Assembly: GCF_007896845.1 (NCBI RefSeq) | Contig: NZ_VOHS01000034.1 | Span: forward strand, 1-64,000 | Origin: Chitinophaga pinensis | GTDB lineage: Bacteria; Bacteroidota; Bacteroidia; Chitinophagales; Chitinophagaceae | DNA length: 64,000 bases | Reading direction: 5' to 3' | Part shown: positions 1-9,539 of the stretch, piece by piece | How the letters are laid out: each line of letters opens with the position of its first letter | Position numbering within the stretch: position 1 is the stretch's first letter | Made by a program: the position numbers and the translations under genes | Notes under the pieces: generated by a model | Told to the model about the DNA's origin: nothing | Databases searched by the model: none | Seen by the model: only the letters and a program-made list of their open reading frames with translations

Positions 1-362
1 ATTATACGGTGATTATTCCTATGGTGACCTGTTTATGGTGAATGTGCGCTAATGGTCAATTTCAATATCGGCGCGGGATCTGCTGCGGGTTGCCAGAGCC
101 GGATGGGCTTTTTTGTAGGTGCCGGATTTGCGTATAATGTTGGTACTGTAGAACAGAAATTTCCCGATACTTATTATGACTGGGTGGAATATGTAGACCC
201 TTACAAGACTACCAGCACAGTGGGACCTGCCGGCAATATCGGTTTACGTATCGCGGTGGGTGGAAAAAACGGCATAATATTGAGATCAACACTTTCTATA
301 TGAAAGGTGTGACTTCACACAAACCTCATATCGGCGGACTTACCTGTCTTTTCAACTTCTAA
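1..362 (+). pseudogene. 3' end of a predicted membrane/outer-membrane protein, frame interrupted
   Basis: Only the 3' part lies in the window. Three reading-frame pieces join into one protein end: bases 2-52 (ending GDLFMVNVR), 52 to about 270 (glycine-rich, with GFFVGAGFAYNVG), and about 272-362 (ending GGLTCLFNF). The last piece becomes continuous if one base is changed in the A6 run near 262-267. Alternating aromatic and glycine residues and a terminal phenylalanine suit an outer-membrane beta-barrel, but no family is recognised. The gene converges on the glycosyltransferase and shares its terminator. The breaks probably reflect base-call indels rather than decay. Confidence 0.5.
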
Positions 363-363
363 A

Positions 364-400
364 AAGAAAGCCCGGGAATCTGATTTTCCCGGGCTTTCTT
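364..400. terminator. Bidirectional terminator between convergent genes
   Basis: A perfect 15-bp stem (AAGAAAGCCCGGGAA at 364-378 pairing with 386-400) has a 7-nt loop. It is flanked by A-rich and T-rich tracts, so it can end transcription from both sides. It sits between the stop codons of the two convergent genes. Confidence 0.85.
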
Positions 401-1651
401 TTATGACCAGATTCCTTTTGTTTTCTTCCAGCGGAATATCTCTTCCACCCCTTTTCATATCCGCCCGCTTCGCGGAAAGAATCACTGATCTTACGACTAT
501 TGACAACATAACTTTTATCAGTCATGACTTTTTCTGTGGCTGCCCTCAGCGCTTCCGGCGTCATTGTATGGACGTCCAGTACAATGGTGGCGCCCAGTTC
601 CCCGGCTCTCTCCGCAAGGAAAAACTGATCTGCACCCATAGGAATAGATACAAACGGAACATTCGCGTATAACAGGTCGCCAATACTATTCATACCCGCA
701 TGTGTAATGGCAGCCGAACTCCGTTCCAGTATAGCTGATTGTGGTACATAATCACGTACAATGAAATTATCCGGTATTGTCATCTTCGACAGATCGACCC
801 CGTATGCTGTCATTACCACAGTGATGTCCATATCTGCGAATGCTTTAAAAAGACTTCGTATACGCCTGCAGCGTAATTGCCGAAAACAGTACCAAGAGAG
901 ATATACAATACCTTTTTACCTTCCAGTTTTTCAAAAGGAAAATCTACCTGATATTTTTTTTGTATACAGGTGCGCCGATGAAGATAAAGCTGTCGTCATA
1001 GTGGCTGATATCCTGATAAAATAACGTGAGGTATAAATGATATTCAATTCGCTTTTGTTAAAGAAGTGACTAAGCAGATCTGTGGATACCCGCACTTTAT
1101 ATTGTCCTGTAAATACCTGCGTACTTTACCGAATTTTTACGGTAGAAAAGCAGGTACAGCAAACGGAGCTTCCATTTGAAAGGAATCAGGTTGGCCGGTG
1201 TCCATGTTTTACCCTTTCGCATTTTTTCAAAATCCTTCATAGTGGCAAAAACAGCGAAAGAAGAAACCGCCGGTATTTTCAGTGCCTGTGCGATAACACT
1301 GGCATAGGGGTAGGCGGCAGAATGAACCAGATAATCAAACTGCATGTCTTTGATCTGTTCCATGAGCTGATCGACAAAACGCTCTGGTTGCAGTAAGGCG
1401 TTGATAAAGCCCGGTTTAGCAGCAGGTTTCTTTTTCCCGGAGGCAGCAGCAGCCTGTCCTTGTGTAAATTTGAAGATATTGAGGTCTTCTTTTAACAGAT
1501 AAAAGTGGCGCCGGTCGCTTCCACCGGTTTCCTGAATTCTCTGAACTGAAAAAGGTTACTTCTTCTCGTGTTTAACCAATGCGCCTGCAAGTCCCAGCGT
1601 CGGATTCATATGTCCATGTGAAGGAATGCTCAGCAATAATACTTTTGCCAT
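401..1651 (-). pseudogene. MGT-family (macrolide/UDP-glycosyl) glycosyltransferase, multiply frameshifted
   Basis: This resembles GT1/MGT glycosyltransferases, which move a sugar from a UDP-sugar to a small-molecule acceptor. The start at 1651 gives MAKVLLLSIPSHGHMNPTLG, the usual N-terminal Rossmann strand with its HGH motif. The C-terminal half carries the nucleotide-sugar region (PQSAILERSSAAITHAGMNS, then ADQFFLAERAGELG). The frame changes at least six times between about 1550 and 430. The last break is repaired by one extra A near 446-450, giving an end at GIWS with stop at 401. Intact motifs on both sides of every break suggest sequence errors, though real inactivation cannot be excluded. 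Confidence 0.75.
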
Positions 1652-1730
1652 GTGTAGTCTCTTTGTTATCAGATTAGCAAGGCAAAGTTATTGTGCGGGG
1701 AAGGGGAGGTATAGTATAAAACCGACAATT

Positions 1731-2539
1731 TTAGTCATGCCATTCTACGAAATTCTCTACGCCGATACCTGCCTGTTGCCGGAATTGTTGTGGGGTAGTG
1801 CCGGAGAATGTTTTGAACTCGCGGATGAAATGTGATTGGTCGGAGTAGTCGTATTTATAGGCGATGGCGGCCAGACTATCAGCATCCGGTTGACTCAGTG
1901 CATGGAGGGTTTTCTGAAAGCGGGTGATCCGGGAAATGAGTTTGGGAGAAAGTCCGATCTGCTCCCGGAAAAGGCGTTCCAGTGAGCGTTCTGTAATATG
2001 CAGTTGCTGTTGTAGTTGTTGGAGTGATAAGGTTGTATCTCCTTCCTGCAATAGCTGTAGTGCATATCTCGTTTTCTCTGTATTCACCTGCTGATGCTGC
2101 AGGCATTGTTCCGTCAGGAAATCATTCAGCAGGGCAATTCTTTCAGTCGTGCTATCTGCGTGCAGGAGTTGCTCGCTCAGATGATTCTTACAGATGCTAT
2201 CCAGATCGGTCACATTATTGGCCAGTTCATGTCCGGCGATGCCGAATAAAGCAGAGATAGCAGTCGGCCTGAAATGTACGCTGATGATTTTTACATTTCC
2301 CTGCAGTTTTTCTCAAAACAGAAAGTACTGGCGCCATGCAGGAAGATATGCTGTTTTTTAGCGCTATGTTGTCCGGTAAAAAAGGCAGCAGGGTCCTCTA
2401 TAAATATCATCCCCGGATAAGCATCTACCATTGAACGGAATGTTATGGATTGACCCGCGGGAATCTCTCCTTCGGTGACCCAGAAGTGCCCTACCTGCTC
2501 CCGGAGCATACTGTTTGGTTGTATTGACTGATATTGCAT
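1731..2539 (-). CDS. AraC-family transcriptional regulator, one frameshift
   Basis: The N-terminal piece (2539 to about 2305) is a DUF6597-like sensor domain starting MQYQSIQPNSMLREQVGHFW. The C-terminal piece (to 1731) contains two helix-turn-helix motifs typical of AraC (LSLQQLQQQLHITERSLERL, then LAAIAYKYDYSDQSHFIREF). Reading through a one-base shift at the A5 run near 2300-2305 joins them: after FCFEK the other frame reads LQGNVKIISVHFRPTAIS directly into the second piece. A single base-call indel is the simplest explanation. The ligand and targets are unknown; the neighbouring glycosyltransferase is transcribed in the same direction downstream. Confidence 0.8.
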
Positions 2540-2966
2540 GGATAACCCCTGTATTGGTACATAAGAAACCGGTGTCTGATACCTTTTATACTATAGTCAT
2601 CCTTCGTTGATGCTACGTTTTCAACGTAACATTAACGAAGGATGACTATAGTCAGACCCTGTTTTATAGGTAGACGATTCATATCCTTGCTTTATTGTAA
2701 TTGGGAAGGCAATATTTACAGCAATATTATGATAAAAGACTGCGATTGGATGGGGAAAATATATTTCCTTATATCACGATTATTGTCTAAATTTCTGTGA
2801 GTATTAGTACAGCATTCAACCAGGATCACACATTAGAGTTATTAAGTACACTATACCTTTTGTTTTTGTTATGTGAACAGTGACGTATTCCACTCTGCTA
2901 TCTGAACAATGAAGTGACTATTGAACAATGAATTTATGTCCTCTCTAAACGTAAATAGAACAGTCT
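2540..2966. other. Intergenic region with hairpin and short direct repeats
   Basis: This is the 427-bp gap between the divergent AraC gene and the outer-membrane protein gene. It holds the long hairpin at 2590-2652. It also holds three near-identical 10-mers, TGAACAGTGA at 2874-2883 and TGAACAATGA at 2903-2912 and 2922-2931, which could be regulator sites for the downstream gene. No coding sequence is seen. Confidence 0.5.
2590..2652. repeat. Long near-perfect inverted repeat (30-bp arms, 3-nt loop)
   Basis: Arms at 2590-2619 and 2623-2652 are complementary at 28 of 30 positions, with a TTC loop. The outer part, ACTATAGTCATCCTTCGTT, is perfectly matched. No T-run follows closely, so it is not a typical intrinsic terminator. 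It could be a mobile palindromic element or a processing or protein-binding site. Confidence 0.75.
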
Positions 2967-4073
2967 ATGAACAGAATTTTATCAGCTGCTTTCCTGTCAG
3001 TTATCTGTACAGCTATGATTTCACGCGTTCAGGCACAGGGATGTGTCGCTTTACGCGGTAACGGGCCGGCTACCTGTACAATCACTCATCCGGATGAAGA
3101 TCGCTCAGACAAATGGATCTTCAGTATGGGTGCGAGGTATTTTAAATCTTACAAACATTTCAAGGGTTCCGAAGAACAGAAAGAGAGAGTGCTGAATGGC
3201 ACAGAAGTGATTAATCATCAGACGGCCATTGACCTGACGCTGACGCGTCTTATCAACAGCCGCTGGAGCGTTATGCTGGATGTACCTTTACTGGCAAATG
3301 CCAGATCCTCCTTGTATGAGCATGGTCTGATCAATGGGGTGAATAATTATAACCAGCGGCATAGTATGCATTCCTATGGTCTGGGCGATATGCGTATTGC
3401 GGTATACCGCTGGCTGCTGGACCCTGAGAAACATAAAAAGGGAAATATACAGGCAGGGCTGGGGATTAAATTTGCTACCGGCGACTATGACTATCAGGAC
3501 TACTGGTATAACGTAGGGCCCAATGGCAGTAAACAACTGCGTACCGTTGACCAGTCTATTCAGCTGGGAGATGGGGGTACCGGTATTACCGCAGAACTGA
3601 ACCTTTATCAGTATTTTTCCCGGCATTTCGGTGTATATGGTAATTTCTATTACCTGAGCAACCCGAGGGAACAGAATGGCGTGCGTACCTATAGGGAAAC
3701 ACTGACCCCGGCATTGGCCAATGAGGCCATTTGCAGTGTGCCTGACCAATATATGGCGCGGGCAGGGGTGAATTATATGACGAAGGGTTTTAGCGCCGCT
3801 TTAGGCGTCCGACTGGAAGGGATTCCGGTCAACGACCTGATCGGTGGCAGCGGTGATTTCCGCCGCCCGGGCTACGTGATTTCCCTTGAACCCAACGTTT
3901 CCTATGCATTTAAGAAGATGAACGTCTTTGCGGGAGTGCCCATCGCTTTACGCAGGGACAGGACGCAGAGCAACACAGACAAAGCCAGAAGTACGCCCGC
4001 CAATAAGGTGAATGGCGATGCCGCCTTTGCTGACTATGTGATAAATGTCGGATTCTCAGTACGTTTCAGATAA
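2967..4073 (+). CDS. Predicted outer-membrane transporter-like protein
   Basis: The 368-residue product has a signal peptide (about residues 1-23, ending RVQAQ). The mature part alternates aromatic and polar residues in short strands (FSMGARYFKSYKHFKG, GVYGNFYYLSNP, YVINVGFSVRFR) and ends in an aromatic-basic pattern, as expected for an outer-membrane beta-barrel. Two cysteines (GCVALRGNGPATC) open the mature protein. I do not recognise a named family; the layout resembles channel-type Bacteroidota barrels rather than TonB receptors, because no plug is visible. It stands alone, 78 bp before the tetR start, and may or may not share a function with the efflux operon. Confidence 0.7.
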   Translation: MNRILSAAFLSVICTAMISRVQAQGCVALRGNGPATCTITHPDEDRSDKWIFSMGARYFKSYKHFKGSEEQKERVLNGTEVINHQTAIDLTLTRLINSRWSVMLDVPLLANARSSLYEHGLINGVNNYNQRHSMHSYGLGDMRIAVYRWLLDPEKHKKGNIQAGLGIKFATGDYDYQDYWYNVGPNGSKQLRTVDQSIQLGDGGTGITAELNLYQYFSRHFGVYGNFYYLSNPREQNGVRTYRETLTPALANEAICSVPDQYMARAGVNYMTKGFSAALGVRLEGIPVNDLIGGSGDFRRPGYVISLEPNVSYAFKKMNVFAGVPIALRRDRTQSNTDKARSTPANKVNGDAAFADYVINVGFSVRFR

Positions 4074-4111
4074 CATGTTCATGCCATCTTGCGGGGACAA
4101 AGAAAAAAATA

Positions 4112-4143
4112 TTTTGAAACGATCGTTTCAGAATGTAACTTTG
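4112..4143 (+). promoter_or_regulatory. tetR promoter overlapped by palindromic operator (copy 1)
   Basis: A Bacteroidota-type promoter is visible: TTTG at 4113-4116, 19 bp, then TAACTTTG at 4136-4143. The perfect 16-bp palindrome TGAAACGATCGTTTCA (4115-4130) fills the space between the two boxes. A repressor bound there would block transcription. The same palindrome recurs in the efflux promoter, so the TetR protein encoded just downstream is the obvious candidate. Confidence 0.8.
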
Positions 4144-4151
4144 TTCCCGTT

Positions 4152-4739
4152 ATGGCCAGAGATAAAGATTTTATTCCTGAGGAAAAGATAGCGAAAGCGC
4201 TGGACGTGTTTTGGGAGAAGGGCTACAATGCCACTTCCATGCAGGATCTGGTGGAGGCTATGCAGATCAACAGGAGCAGTCTTTATAACTCTTTCGGCGA
4301 TAAACATAACCTTTTTCTGGAATGTCTGCGGACTTACGGTTATCTGGCGGCAAAGGACTATGAGTCGGTCCTGACCTTAAAGGAACTGTCTCCGTTGGAA
4401 ACAATGGAAAAGATTATAGATGTGTATGTGGCCGGTATCGTTTACGACTGCAAATGTTGTATGGGGATGAAATCATCCTTTGAGCTGGCAGGAGATGATG
4501 ACGAAGTACGCCGGGTGATCAAAACAGCCAGTGACAGAACCATCGGTATTTTTACCGATCTGCTGAGAAGAGCAAAAGAACAGGGAGAACTGTCAGATGA
4601 CAAGGATCCTGTTGTACTGGCACATATTATATTCAATGGCTTTTGTGGCTGGAAACAATCATATCTCCAGTTTAAAGATGCCCATCTTGTAAAGAAGATG
4701 GCAGGATATACCAAGTTACATTTGAAAAGTCCATTTTAA
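4152..4739 (+). CDS. TetR-family repressor of the adjacent RND efflux operon
   Basis: The 195-residue protein starts MARDKDFIPEEKIAKALDVF and has a standard TetR N-terminal helix-turn-helix (GYNATSMQDLVEAMQINRSS followed by LYNSFGDKHNLF, residues about 25-57). The C-terminal ligand domain has a CKCCMGMK segment and resembles TetR proteins with a C-terminal TetR_C-like domain. The ATG at 4152 was chosen because it lies 8 bp after the -7 box; a longer reading from a TTG at 4089 would run through the promoter. Shared operators at its own promoter and the efflux promoter imply autoregulation and repression of the pump until a drug or metabolite binds. Confidence 0.9.
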   Translation: MARDKDFIPEEKIAKALDVFWEKGYNATSMQDLVEAMQINRSSLYNSFGDKHNLFLECLRTYGYLAAKDYESVLTLKELSPLETMEKIIDVYVAGIVYDCKCCMGMKSSFELAGDDDEVRRVIKTASDRTIGIFTDLLRRAKEQGELSDDKDPVVLAHIIFNGFCGWKQSYLQFKDAHLVKKMAGYTKLHLKSPF

Positions 4740-4762
4740 AATTTCGCTTTTTTTTGCGCAAA

Positions 4763-4794
4763 TTTTGAAACGATCGTTTCAGAACGTACCTTTA
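4763..4794 (+). promoter_or_regulatory. RND operon promoter with palindromic operator (copy 2)
   Basis: TTTG at 4764-4767 and TACCTTTA at 4787-4794 are separated by 19 bp, the same geometry as the tetR promoter. The perfect palindrome TGAAACGATCGTTTCA occupies 4766-4781. Flanking bases (AATTTTG before, AGAA after) are also conserved between the two copies, which supports one repressor for both. Confidence 0.8.
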
Positions 4795-5173
4795 ACAATG
4801 TTAGGAAATCTGTTGCCGTCAGAAATGATGGTAACAAGATAAAAAAGAAATCAACCGCAGCAGAAGGCACGTACGCTTTCTTATCTGCCCGAAAGGACCG
4901 TGAACAGGTACTTTTTATGATTGTCGTATCCAGATGGTATATACCATCTTACTGTTCGTACGACAAAACTTTCACTGATTCGTATTATCCACACGATCCG
5001 CCGACGATCGTTGTGTGAACGCTCGCTTTACCTTCAACAACAACAACGCACTGTAATCAATGCATCCCTCGCATTGACCAGGGTATTACATGTATTTACT
5101 GTTCATGTCTGCTTGCATAGTCAGCTATGCAACCGGGGAAACTTTTTGTCAATTACACTCAACAAACATAAAC
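4795..5173 (+). promoter_or_regulatory. Long structured leader of the RND operon
   Basis: About 370 nt separate the predicted promoter from the adaptor start codon with no convincing gene. It contains nested inverted repeats: TTGTCGTA (4921-4928) with TACGACAA (4959-4966), enclosing the perfect palindrome AGATGGTATATACCATCT (4932-4949). A second hairpin follows, CACACGATC (4990-4998) with GATCGTTGTGTG (5006-5017). It may be a regulatory 5' UTR; the function is inferred only. Confidence 0.5.
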
Positions 5174-6319
5174 ATGAAAAAAGATGTATTAATTCGGAGC
5201 ATGCTTGTCCTGACAGTCCTCGTAGGCCTGTACAGCTGTAAGTCTTCCTCTGCGCACAACGAAGCCCCTGCTGCTACTCCGGCGGAAGTGGTAACGATCG
5301 GCGCAGCTGATGCGAACACAGAGAATGATTATACCGCATCACTTGAAGGTAAGGTAAATGTAGAGATCCGTTCACAGGTAGATGGTTACCTGGAAAAAGT
5401 ATATGTAGATGAAGGCGCTTATGTGAAAGCAGGTCAACCTTTATTTAAGATAGACGAACACCGCTACCGCGAACAGCTCAACAATGCCAAAGCAGCTTTA
5501 CACGCAGCAGAAGCATCTGTGCTGAACGCTCAGCTGGAAATAGACAAGGTAACACCGCTGGTGAATAACAAAGTGGTGTCTGATATGCAGCTGCGTACCG
5601 CTAAAACTGCACATGAAGTAGCTACCGCTAATGTAGAACAGGCGAAAGCAATGGTGGCATCTGCTGCTATCAATCTGGGCTATACGAATGTAACCGCTCC
5701 GGTAAGTGGCTATATCGGCCGCATTCCAAAGAAAGCAGGTGCACTGATTTCCCTGAGCGATCCTGAGCCTCTGACTAAACTGTCTGACGTGCATGAGATC
5801 TACGCTTACTTCTCTCTGAGTGAAGGCGATTTCTTCAGCTTTAAAGACAATTACGCAGGTTCTACACTGGAAGAGAAACTGAAAAACCTGCCACCGGCAA
5901 TATTGGTACTGGCAGACAATCATATCTATGAAGAAAAAGGTAGAGTAGATATGATCGACGGACAGTTTGAGAAGAACACAGGCGCTATCACACTGCGTGC
6001 TGTATTCCCTAACGCAAAAGGTACCATCCGTACAGGTAATACCGGTAAAGTAAGATTACTGCGTGAATATAAGTCCGCGATCCTCGTACCGCAGGCTGCT
6101 ACTATCGAAATACAGGATAGGATTTTCGTATACACTTTAGATAAGGATAACAAAACTGTTCGTCAGGCCATCACCGTAACCGGTAGCACTGGCAATCAGT
6201 ATCTGGTAAGTGAGGGCGTAAAATCCGGAGACAGAATCGTTGTATCTGGTGTTGACCGTCTGAAAGAGGGTATGGAAATCAAACCGGAGAAGGCTAAACC
6301 AGCAGCACCACAGAGCTGA
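5174..6319 (+). CDS. RND efflux periplasmic adaptor (membrane fusion lipoprotein)
   Basis: This AcrA/MexA-type adaptor links the inner-membrane pump to the outer-membrane channel. The start at 5174 (MKKDVLIRS) gives a clean lipoprotein signal with lipobox VGLYSC; a longer reading from 5090 has no such signal. In order are a lipoyl half-motif (VEIRSQVDGYLEKVYVDEGA, YVKAGQPLFKID), an alpha-helical hairpin (about residues 90-160), the second lipoyl half (VTAPVSGYIGRIPKKAGALI) and beta-barrel domains. It is the first gene of a three-gene operon, 37 bp before the pump gene. Confidence 0.95.
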   Translation: MKKDVLIRSMLVLTVLVGLYSCKSSSAHNEAPAATPAEVVTIGAADANTENDYTASLEGKVNVEIRSQVDGYLEKVYVDEGAYVKAGQPLFKIDEHRYREQLNNAKAALHAAEASVLNAQLEIDKVTPLVNNKVVSDMQLRTAKTAHEVATANVEQAKAMVASAAINLGYTNVTAPVSGYIGRIPKKAGALISLSDPEPLTKLSDVHEIYAYFSLSEGDFFSFKDNYAGSTLEEKLKNLPPAILVLADNHIYEEKGRVDMIDGQFEKNTGAITLRAVFPNAKGTIRTGNTGKVRLLREYKSAILVPQAATIEIQDRIFVYTLDKDNKTVRQAITVTGSTGNQYLVSEGVKSGDRIVVSGVDRLKEGMEIKPEKAKPAAPQS

Positions 6320-6356
6320 TCGTTACATGCAGTCCTTCCTCCTAAAATAAAAATTT

Positions 6357-9300
6357 ATGTTGCAGAAATTCATTCAAAGACCCGTTTTAGCAACGGTGAT
6401 CTCTATCATAATGGTGATACTGGGTGTTCTGGGCTTGTGGAAGCTTCCCCTCCAGAAATTCCCTGATATCGCTCCTCCCGCAGTACAGGTAACCGCACTG
6501 TATCCGGGCGCCAACGCAGAAACGATTCTGCGTTCTGTGGCTCCTTCACTCGAAGAGGCCATCAACGGGGTGGAGAACATGATCTACATGAACTCCACTG
6601 CCAGTAACGATGGTTCACTGGTGATCTCCGTATATTTTAAACTGGGTACTGACCCTGACCAGGCAGCCGTAAACGTACAGAACAGGGTGGCACAGGCAAC
6701 AGCCCAGCTGCCGGCTGAAGTAGTACAGGCGGGTGTAACCACCGCTAAACAGCAGAATAGTTTGCTGATGGTGGTAGACATGTACTCCGAAGATCCGAAA
6801 GTATACGACCAGACTTTTCTGGCCAACTATGCACAGATCAACATCATTCCGGATATCAAAAGGATTCCCGGTGTAGGTCAGGCACTCATCTTTGGTGGTA
6901 ATAAAGATTATTCCATGAGGGTGTGGCTGAATCCTAAACAGATGGCCGCTTATAATCTTGCACCAAAAGAAGTGATGGCCGCTATTCAGGATAAAAGTCT
7001 GGAAGCCGCTCCCGGTAAATTCGGTGAAAGCAGTGCAGAGTCTTTTGAATATGTGATCAAGTATAAAGGTAAACTCACCAAACCGGAAGACTACGAGAAT
7101 ATCGTGATCAAATCCAATGGTGACGGTTCCTTCCTGCGTCTGAAAGATGTAGCCAGAGTAGAATTCGGTGCATATACCTACGGTAACTATACCCGTGTAA
7201 ACGGAAAGCCGGGTGTGAACATTGCCTCTTTCCAGCTGGCAGGATCTAACTCCAACGAGATCCAGATCGCTATCATGAAATTCATGGAAAAGGCATCCAA
7301 AGACTTCCCCAAGGGAGTTAAATACCTGATCCTTTATAATACAAAAGATACGCTTGACCTATCTATAGAGCAGGTTAAACACACGCTGATCGAGGCGTTT
7401 ATTCTGGTGTTCGTTGTGGTATTTATATTCCTTCAGGACTTCAGATCCACTCTGATCCCTGCTATCGCTGTACCCGTTGCGATTGTAGGTACCTTCTTCT
7501 TCATATCACTGCTGGGCTTCTCTATCAACCTGCTGACATTGTTCGCATTGGTACTGGCTATCGGTATCGTGGTGGATGACGCTATCGTCGTCGTGGAAGC
7601 GGTACACTCGAAAATGGAAAAGAAACACCTGCCTCCGAAAGCAGCAACCGTGTCTGCGATGAGTGAGATCAGTGGTGCGATCGTTTCCATCACACTCGTT
7701 ATGTCAGCGGTGTTCCTGCCTGTAGGTTTCATGGAAGGTTCTACCGGTGTGTTCTATCGTCAGTTCGCCTTCACACTGGCTATTGCCATCGTGATCTCTG
7801 CGGTGAACGCATTGACACTGAGCCCTGCACTGGCAGCACTCTTCCTGAAAGAAACACATCATGGTGCGCATGATAACACGCATAAAGCAACCTTTAAAGA
7901 GAAATTCTTTGCCGGATTTAACAGAGGTTTTGACCGCATGACGGGCAAGTATGTGAACAGCCTGCGTTTCCTGATCCGTCATAAATGGGTAAGTATTGCC
8001 GGCCTGATCATCGTCATTGTTTCAACAATTTACCTGGTGAGGAAAACCCCAACTGGATTTATTCCATCCGAAGACCAGGGCTTTATTGCAATCTCCATGT
8101 CTATGCCTGCGGGTGCGTCTCTGGACAGAACGACGACCATGATCAAGGATGTAGAGAAAACACTGGGAGATCTGCCATCTAAAAGTGCACTCATGGGACT
8201 GTCTGGTTTCAACATCCTGACACAGTCTTCCAGCCCTTCCGCGGGTGTGGCCTTCATCCTGCTGAAACCAGCAAAGGAGAGAGGTGAGATAAAAGACATC
8301 AACGCTATCATGGATCAGGTCAGAGGTAAACTGGCTACTATCAAAGATGGTAGTTTCTTCGTATTCACCTTCCCGACAGTACCGGGTTTCAGTAACGTAG
8401 ATGCATTAGATGTTGTATTGCAGGATAAGACAAGTGGTAAACTGGATAAATTCAGTGGTATCGCGATGGGCTTTATCGGTGAACTGATGAAACGTCCTGA
8501 AATAGCATTTGCATTCACTTCCTTCCGTGCAGACTATCCACAATACGAAATGGAAGTAGAAGCGGAAAAAGCAGAACAGCTGAATGTAAACGTAAAAGAC
8601 CTGTTACAGACAATGGGCGCTTACTTTGGTAGTAGTCAGGCGGGTGATTTCAACCGCTTTGGTAAATACTACAGGGTAATGATGCAGGCAGAAAAAGATG
8701 AACGTGCAGCACCTGTTTCCATGGAAGGTATTTTTGTGAAAAACAGACTGGGTGAAATGGTACCTGTGAAGTCACTGGTAACCCTGAAACGTGTATTTGG
8801 TCCTGAAACAACTTCTCGTTATAACCTGTTCAACTCTATCGGTCTGAACGTGATTGCGAAACCGGGTTATAGCTCCGGTGATGCGATCAAGGCAGTACAG
8901 GAAGTGGGTGAGCAATACCTGCCTACCGGTTATTCTTATGAGTTCTCCGGTATGACCAGAGAGGAAATTTCCTCCAGCGGACAATCTGTGATCATCTTCT
9001 CACTCTGTCTGCTGTTTGTATACTTCCTGCTGGCAGCACAATATGAAAGCTACATCCTGCCACTGGCGGTGATCCTTTCTATCCCTACAGGTATTCTCGG
9101 TGTATTCCTGTCTATCCGTTTCACAGACATCTCCAACAACATCTACGTACAGGTAGCATTGGTGATGCTGATCGGATTGCTGGCGAAAAACGCTATCCTG
9201 ATCGTGGAATATGCTTCACAAAGAAGAAAGGCTGGTAAGAACCTGGTATTTGCTGCGATTGAAGCGGCGAGACTGAGATTACGTCCTATCCTGATGACTT

Positions 9301-9539
9301 CCCTTGCCTTCGTAGTGGGATTGATACCGATGATGAGCGACAACGGTCCATCTGCTATCGGTAACCACTCTATCAGTATCGGTGCTGCGGGTGGTATGGT
9401 GAGCGGAGTAATACTCGGATTGTTTGTCATCCCTGTACTCTTCGTGATGTTCCAGTACCTGCAGGAAAAAGTGAGTGGTACGCCCACTGCCGTGATAAAC
9501 AATGAACAGGCGAAAGTCGCTAAACCGGAATTAGTATGA
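6357..9539 (+). CDS. RND multidrug efflux permease (HAE1/AcrB type)
   Basis: At 1060 residues it has the usual length for AcrB/MexB proton-driven drug pumps. It begins MLQKFIQRPVLATVISIIMV (TM1) and has two large periplasmic loops and twelve predicted helices. TM4 carries the proton-relay pair in GIVVDDAIVVVEAV, and the second half has the matching GLLAKNAILIVEYA segment. The C-terminal part includes RLRPILMTSLAFVVGLIPMM, another family signature. It lies between the adaptor and outer-membrane factor genes and overlaps the latter by 4 bp. Expression should follow the TetR operator at 4766. Confidence 0.97.
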   Translation: MLQKFIQRPVLATVISIIMVILGVLGLWKLPLQKFPDIAPPAVQVTALYPGANAETILRSVAPSLEEAINGVENMIYMNSTASNDGSLVISVYFKLGTDPDQAAVNVQNRVAQATAQLPAEVVQAGVTTAKQQNSLLMVVDMYSEDPKVYDQTFLANYAQINIIPDIKRIPGVGQALIFGGNKDYSMRVWLNPKQMAAYNLAPKEVMAAIQDKSLEAAPGKFGESSAESFEYVIKYKGKLTKPEDYENIVIKSNGDGSFLRLKDVARVEFGAYTYGNYTRVNGKPGVNIASFQLAGSNSNEIQIAIMKFMEKASKDFPKGVKYLILYNTKDTLDLSIEQVKHTLIEAFILVFVVVFIFLQDFRSTLIPAIAVPVAIVGTFFFISLLGFSINLLTLFALVLAIGIVVDDAIVVVEAVHSKMEKKHLPPKAATVSAMSEISGAIVSITLVMSAVFLPVGFMEGSTGVFYRQFAFTLAIAIVISAVNALTLSPALAALFLKETHHGAHDNTHKATFKEKFFAGFNRGFDRMTGKYVNSLRFLIRHKWVSIAGLIIVIVSTIYLVRKTPTGFIPSEDQGFIAISMSMPAGASLDRTTTMIKDVEKTLGDLPSKSALMGLSGFNILTQSSSPSAGVAFILLKPAKERGEIKDINAIMDQVRGKLATIKDGSFFVFTFPTVPGFSNVDALDVVLQDKTSGKLDKFSGIAMGFIGELMKRPEIAFAFTSFRADYPQYEMEVEAEKAEQLNVNVKDLLQTMGAYFGSSQAGDFNRFGKYYRVMMQAEKDERAAPVSMEGIFVKNRLGEMVPVKSLVTLKRVFGPETTSRYNLFNSIGLNVIAKPGYSSGDAIKAVQEVGEQYLPTGYSYEFSGMTREEISSSGQSVIIFSLCLLFVYFLLAAQYESYILPLAVILSIPTGILGVFLSIRFTDISNNIYVQVALVMLIGLLAKNAILIVEYASQRRKAGKNLVFAAIEAARLRLRPILMTSLAFVVGLIPMMSDNGPSAIGNHSISIGAAGGMVSGVILGLFVIPVLFVMFQYLQEKVSGTPTAVINNEQAKVAKPELV

